Shown here: positions 32,531-37,100 of the stretch, piece by piece
Layout of the letters: every line of letters begins with the position of its first letter
Position numbering within the stretch: position 1 is the first letter of the stretch
Source of the DNA: Phaeoceros laevis
Lineage: Eukaryota; Anthocerotophyta; Anthocerotopsida; Notothyladales
Assembly: GCA_049999765.1 (NCBI GenBank)
Contig: JBNGIQ010003781.1
Coordinates: forward strand, 1 to 37,100
Direction of reading: 5' to 3'
Length of the DNA stretch: 37,100 nucleotides
Program-made: the position numbers and the translations under genes
The notes under the pieces: generated by a model
Databases searched by the model: none
Seen by the model: the letters and a program-made list of their open reading frames with translations, nothing else
What the model was told of the DNA's origin: nothing

Positions 32531-34378
32531 CCTCAACGAAGGACTTGTGCAATTCGTGAATTTTTGCAAAGGGTTAGCTATCCATTCACTCAAACATTTG
32601 TGTGTGTATTAGTCAAGGACTCATAGCAGTCAGGCAGCATCGGATTTTTGACATTCTTTCCTTGTCAAACAGGCCAGAGTGCAGACCAAAGGCAGTCAGG
32701 CAGGTTTTTGATAGCAGAAAAAGATGTATGGACTGTCTAAACCATCAGCGTCAGGCATCTCCAGAAAAATAGAGACTACCAGACCCAAGGTACCAAGTGC
32801 TGGTAAACGGGCAGGCATCATAGCTACAGTTTGTGAGCAGCAAGTAACAGTCATCAAACAAAAAACGACTTTTCAGAAGGTATGTGAACAAAAAACCCGA
32901 AGCATAGGGTTTGTGTCAAAAAACTACTACCTCGTTGGTCTGCTGGGACATCGTAGCTACTTAGTTATCCTCCTGCTGGGTTGACCAGATACTCACTGTA
33001 ACCTCGGATAGTCTTGGTGGCTTGCAAAAATGTTGTAGCAGCCCGGTTTCCAAATCAAGGTTGGATAGGCAAGAGAACAGAGGTGCCCAACTTGCAGGGT
33101 GAAAAAATGACTTCAGTGCAGGATGTGAGGCAAACTGTGTTTGAGAAAGGAACTGAGACCCTGTTGGTTTTGTGGAGATACTATGGTGACACTAAGACAA
33201 AGCTGGGGATAAGTCGAGCTTAAGAAGACACTGAAGATATAATCAAGCTTGAAGCTGCAGCAGAACCTAGAAACTAAGACAGCAAGCGTTTGAGATAGGA
33301 AACTTTGAGTGAGCAGGGTTTGGGACAACAAACAAGCTTGGAGATAGCAGCTTTTGCGACAGGTCTGCAGCAAGGACTAAATCAGGACACTGGTGAGGTA
33401 GGACCAAAACTAGTAGACAGTTTGCAAAGGTTTTTATTGCAAAGAATGTAGCCTAAACACAAAATTTGTGTTTAGGGTGAAAGGGTGGGGCCGCGGCTTT
33501 GACAATGGCAGGATGAGAGCTTCAAGATACTTGGCTCAAAGTAACAGATGAAGTATAGCAAGGTTTACAGACAGATGCTGGGCAGGAAAATAGCAGGAGC
33601 TGGTGGGCGGGAGGAGGTAGTATGGAGGAAGCAAATGACTGGAGAGTCTCAACGAAGTTCAAGACACTGGTAGCAGGAAGGTAAAACGTCAGATAGAAGA
33701 AGGAGGGCAGTCTGGAGGCAGAAGGGCCTCCAAACAGTGGGGAGACACTCAGAGGGGAGGCAGGGGGATAGCTAGAAGGCTGAGAGCCAGCAGAGGGGCA
33801 GGAGCGATGGCAGTTGAATGATTGAGTGATGGAGGACTGTGTGAGGTCTGGTGTCTTAAGAAGGGCAAGAATGATGGTCGCAATAACTGTGATCTGATCA
33901 GCGAGGAGAGAAATGGCAGCAATCTATTTTTAGGTAGTAGAATGTAAAAAGACAACTTGGTGGTATTATAAAGCTGTATAAATAACTGAGTGGCTATGTG
34001 GCCCTATGAGCAAACACCAGTTGTGTGCTGACACTGGCGATTCATAAATGCTCTCTCAGTAGCAGTCTGTTTTTAACAACTGCAGCTACCAGGCCTTGGC
34101 CATCTGAATCTTTTTTTCTTTCATCAAGCCAACCTGGCTGATTAGCTGTCAAACTTTTACACATAAGCTTAACAAAGGGTAGTGAAAAAACATGAACTAA
34201 TCAGTTTTTCCACTTAGTTGTCTGCTCTGTCGTCTGTATATACAAGTAATAGCTGCCAATGTACCCAACACGTCGTGTTGTGACCATATTACATAAAAGA
34301 CTTTTTTGTATATAGTGGTAGGCAAGGCGAGTTCAAAGTGAGAAATTTGTAATAAATCTACTCTTGAACTCACTTTTG

Positions 34379-34429
34379 CACACACATACATACTGCAAAC
34401 GCAGTATTCTCGGGACACACACACATGTT
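34379..34429 (+). repeat. (CA)n unit-start stem-loop with altered right arm
   Basis: Seven perfect pairs around AAAC. The right arm is GGGACACACACACATG instead of TGTGTG, so long CA/TG pairing is lost here. Confidence 0.6.
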
Positions 34430-34486
34430 TTCCAGCATTTGATTTTGACATTGAATGTATATGACTGAGAAAAAATGAGGTGCACC

Positions 34487-34505
34487 ATTGCCTCCTTTGA
34501 GGTCC
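34487..34505. ncRNA. Small ATTGCC hairpin
   Basis: CCTC (34491-34494), loop CTTT, GAGG (34499-34502). Confidence 0.45.
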
Positions 34506-34874
34506 CAGCTAAAGCTGCAATTGTGACAGGTCTGTATGGCCTTTTGAGGGTTTCTAGAAGTGTTGTGATGGCTCTTGGACTAGGCTTGATGATCCACGAT
34601 GCTGCCCCAGCAAGTGAGTTGCAAGAGATGAGAGAAAACAAAGCTTTTGAAGTGTCCTCCACCGAATTTTAGGTATTTGTCATTGCTCTATGATCTGGTA
34701 GGGGTGGCTGTCAGCAAACAGGGTTACTGAAGCCCTTCCTTGATCATTTGTGTGCAGGCCATGATCATTACTAATATAGAATATATGCTCAAGAATGCCA
34801 AAAAATACCACTTTTTGCCATCTTGCCAATCTCGATTCGCAGAGCAAGCATCTGTATGGTAAGTACAGACCTCC

Positions 34875-34943
34875 ACTTCTCCTTCATCAGTGCCATAGAA
34901 GTATCATGGCCCAGGTTTCTGGTGGTCCATTGGCAGACCTGGG
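34875..34943. ncRNA. Double-hairpin core, copy 12 (C-type)
   Basis: Stem B is ACTTCT (34875-34880)/AGAAGT (34897-34902). Stem A is CCCAGGT (34910-34916)/ACCTGGG (34937-34943). Both are perfect and differ from the CTTGGAT-type sisters at several pairs. Confidence 0.58.
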
Positions 34944-35732
34944 TCCTGCAAAGCTCTGGTTCCTGCAAAGCTCTTGTGCTAGCAGTTAGTGAAATTACAT
35001 GCAAGAATTCCTCTCTAAGCAAGTATTCTGACTATTCATTGTGATGTTCACTAATGTGGCAGGGTAGGACTATGTATCTACTGCTCAAAAACCTGACTGA
35101 GTCACAGCATACAACAAATCGTACCTGGCTGAGGGATAGAGCCTACATTTCAGGTATGCATGAAACAGATCCTTTGTAAACCAAGTTAGTATCCTCAGCA
35201 GACCGTTGGGGAGCTTTGACAGCAAATAATCCAAGCATTTAGAAAGACTTAAACATTTAGAAAGGCTAGGAACTGTGAAAGCTTATAATACCAGTATTGA
35301 AAAAAACTTACAGGCTGTGATGATCGCTGCGACATGTTTTCAGATGCACGCTTGTTGGGTACCTGGTACTAACTGGTTTTTACTGACAATGTGGTGTAAG
35401 GAAGCTGAAGGCACGTGATCACTGTGACTAGAAATGTGAGTGGAAAGGGTAATATGTAATGAAGATTGAAATAGCAGCAAGCCAGGACAGAATGCTTCAG
35501 GCCATGCCTGCAGTAAGTCAAAAAAACGTAGGGTGAAAGCTTGAGCGCAGCTGAGTTGAAGTCTGAGAGAAGGAGGGCGGTAGAGCAAAAGTATACGGGG
35601 CAGAGAACAACTAAGCTAGAGCTCCAGTGAGCAGCAAGGAGGCCTGCTAGCATGGGGACAGCATGAGAGCAAAGGAGCTAAGGGCTTGGATGCAAGAATG
35701 GAATGACCTGAGGGGTTGATAGGACTAAGTGG

Positions 35733-35741
35733 CTATTTATC
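35733..35741 (-). promoter_or_regulatory. TATA box variant (GATAAATAG)
   Basis: The minus strand reads GCTGATAAATAGCC, with the CT-rich strand of the 35390-35700 tract downstream. Confidence 0.4.
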
Positions 35742-36764
35742 AGCATTGAGGGTTGTGAGTCAGCAGTTGTGTTCTAGGGAGAGAATTTGTACAGAGAGAC
35801 TGTAGGGATCATAGTGGCGGGAGTTGCACTCATGGCAGAGACATGTGGTTTAGAGAATAAACTTGACAAGGCAAAAAATTGCTATCAGTCTAGAATCTTG
35901 TACGTGCCAGAACATCCTTGGAGTGTGTCACTCACCTTACCGCCGTCAGTATGTATTATTGGAGAGTCTTTATAGCCGTGTCGGCTTGGCTCCAAGTGAC
36001 TGTGTATGTCATTGATTACAGCAGACAGTTGTGAGGCTATGAGCTATGTTTAGCAGATGCCACTGCTAGACAGCACCTTCCTGGGTCTTGTAAAAAATCT
36101 GACCTGCTAGCTTTTTGTCAATCAGTAGCCGTAAGGGCTTTAAAAGCTATTGTCCTTTGGCCTTTCATATCCTCGCTTAGTAGCACATCTCCCGAGGTAC
36201 AGTCGGGTAGCATTGATTAGTGAATCTTGCATATCCCGACCTAGACAGCCATGCATTTCTCAACTGATTACCAGTGACCTGATTGCGTGACTTGGATAGA
36301 CTCGCATCAGGCCCATCCATTCTATCATTTTTTATGCAGGCTTGTATGGCCAGCTATGTGATTATGCATATGTGGCATATCTTGTCGCAGCATATTGTGC
36401 ATAGCAAGGTCAATACGTAAGTACAGTATCGGGTCTAGCCCAACTGTTTTTAATATTACGCATGAGGACTCATGAAGCCACCTGGCCAATTCATATAATG
36501 ACTTAGTATTTTCAGCATACCATACTTGTTTTATACTCTGATCAAGGCATAATTGGGTCAAGACCATCCCTGCTAAATTTTCCTTCAAGAAAACTTGCCG
36601 GTCAGTCATTGGCCATGCTATGCTTGCCTCCTATACCATGTATAGTCATACAGGCCGCATTCATGTTATCCAGTAACCAGCCTTCATTCCATGTCCCAGG
36701 GCTAAAACTTAGGTTGCCAGTGTTCTCAAATAATCATCAATATAAGCATTACGTATGCTACTGA

Positions 36765-37100
36765 CATACACACAGTATAGTACACACACTCACACCCCGG
36801 GAATAGGTATGTGTGTGTATGTGTGTGTGTTTGAGGAGGCTAACGGTCCCATCAGGGTCCCCCCTTGCCCTTATGTGGTGACCCACTTGTTGGTTTAATA
36901 ATACTGGAATGTTTTTTTTGTTGTTTTCGTTTAATAAACGGCTAACCCGTTTGCAATAACGGTTGACATGCCGTTCGTTAATTAATTATGGTTAATTAAC
37001 TAATGGTGAGTTAGCGGGGAGCTGACCTGTGGTTAGGTGAGGATGAGGTTTTCTGAAGATAATTCAGACTAGGATCGCTAGAAGCAAAGTAGAAAAACAA
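36765..37100 (+). repeat. Last (CA)n hairpin, TTTGAGGAGG box and a different repeat
   Basis: ACACACACTCACACC...GGTATGTGTGTGT forms the hairpin (about 36783-36822), followed by the TTTGAGGAGG box (36830-36872). After about 36888 the sequence leaves the array: inverted repeat GTTAATTAA (36977-36985)/TTAATTAAC (36992-37000), and GGTTAGGT...AGGTTTTC.GAAG (37033-37059) shared with the LTR-like segment at about 19135-19164. Probably the edge of a related mobile element that continues outside the window. Confidence 0.45.

Larger units (their letters stand above)
31753..34378 (+). repeat. Array unit, B-type, full length (2.6 kb)
   Basis: Start hairpin ACCT (31768-31771)/AGGT (31781-31784) within CA/TG arms, small hairpin at 31848-31869, GCAATGATGCACCAG box (31993-32007), core at 32448-32530, purine tract about 33480-33830, and a weak minus-strand TAAAAATAG at 33924-33932. 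Close sister of the unit at 2393-4943 from start to end. It also carries a GAGTTCA/TGAACTC inverted repeat (34328-34370) just before the next hairpin. Confidence 0.72.
34379..36764 (+). repeat. Array unit, C-type (2.4 kb)
   Basis: Start hairpin ATACTGC (34390-34396)/GCAGTAT (34401-34407), followed unusually by a second (CA)n rather than (TG)n. Small hairpin at 34487-34505, core at 34875-34943, purine tract about 35390-35700, minus-strand GATAAATAG at 35733-35741. The stretch 35760-36760 carries no recognised motif. Its frames (62 codons plus, 94 codons minus) are unsupported. Confidence 0.68.

Noticed and set aside
1559-34943. Hammerhead ribozyme, because the minus strand of loop B often reads CTGATGA and GAAA occurs nearby
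   Set aside because: CTGATGA lies in the loop of stem B rather than between hammerhead stems I and II, several copies read CTGACAA or CTAATGA, and no GAAA plus cleavage-site arrangement can be formed consistently.
1-37100. CRISPR-like array of regularly spaced repeats
   Set aside because: Repeats are about 2.4 kb apart, diverged and within retroelement-containing eukaryotic DNA. There are no short spacers and no cas genes.

Overview
The window looks like gene-poor, repeat-dominated nuclear DNA of a eukaryote, most likely a land plant. The evidence is decayed Ty3/gypsy and Ty1/copia pol fragments, three plant-type telomere units (AAACCCT) at 17847-17865, plant-like TATA boxes, and no reading frame longer than 193 codons. 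I find no intact protein-coding gene and no tRNA or rRNA. Species cannot be read from the sequence. A bryophyte or sex-chromosome-like heterochromatin would fit, but that is a guess.

Most of the window (about 30 of 37 kb) is an old, strongly diverged array of one family of non-coding units of about 2.1-2.6 kb. Reading each unit from its (CA)n end, the same parts recur in the same order. (1) A (CA)n/(TG)n stem-loop, often with the loop stem ACTGC-AAAC-GCAGT, followed by CATACATACATAC. (2) About 60-90 bp later, a small hairpin of the form ATTG-CCNN-nnnC-NNGG-ACYTG. (3) About 0.5-0.75 kb from the start, a core of about 100 bp with two adjacent hairpins, stem B (loop centred on TCATCAGTGCCA) and stem A (loop TTCTGG...TTGGCA). 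(4) A purine-rich tract of 0.2-0.6 kb. (5) A TATA box on the opposite strand, so that the CT-rich strand lies downstream of it. In this report strand '+' for a unit means the (CA)n hairpin comes first. The predicted transcript of a '+' unit therefore runs on the minus strand: TATA, CT-rich leader, core, small hairpin, (CA)n hairpin.

The main result is that helices in the core and in the small hairpin keep their pairing while their sequence changes from copy to copy. Stem A is CTTGGAT/ATCCAAG, CCCAGGT/ACCTGGG, ATGCGGT/ACCGCAT, TGGGTTT/AAACCCA or AGAGTTT/AAACTCT, and stem B is CCCGC/GCGGG, ACCTC/GAGGT, GGCCC/GGGCC, ACCCTCT/AGAGGGT or ACTTCT/AGAAGT. Twelve cores and twelve small hairpins are visible. 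This is the signature of a structured RNA, or of a DNA inverted repeat under maintenance, and I do not recognise it as any known family. Two sub-families of core occur: B-type (copies near 1.6, 3.1, 10.7, 26.2, 28.3 and 32.5 kb) and C-type (5.7, 13.0, 15.6, 23.7, 30.3 and 34.9 kb).

Layout: 1-2380 holds inverted units that meet a forward unit head-to-head near 2381-2393. 2393-16393 is forward units, broken by a GC-richer insertion with a minisatellite (about 7.2-8.5 kb). 16394-20785 is a nest of insertions: a short repeated box, an AT-rich stretch with one exon-like open frame and the telomere-like repeat, a dead Ty3/gypsy RT fragment, an LTR-like segment abutting it, and a dead Ty1/copia fragment on the minus strand. 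20786-36764 is forward units again, with another insertion at about 21.0-22.8 kb. 36765-37100 is a last unit hairpin running into a different repeat.
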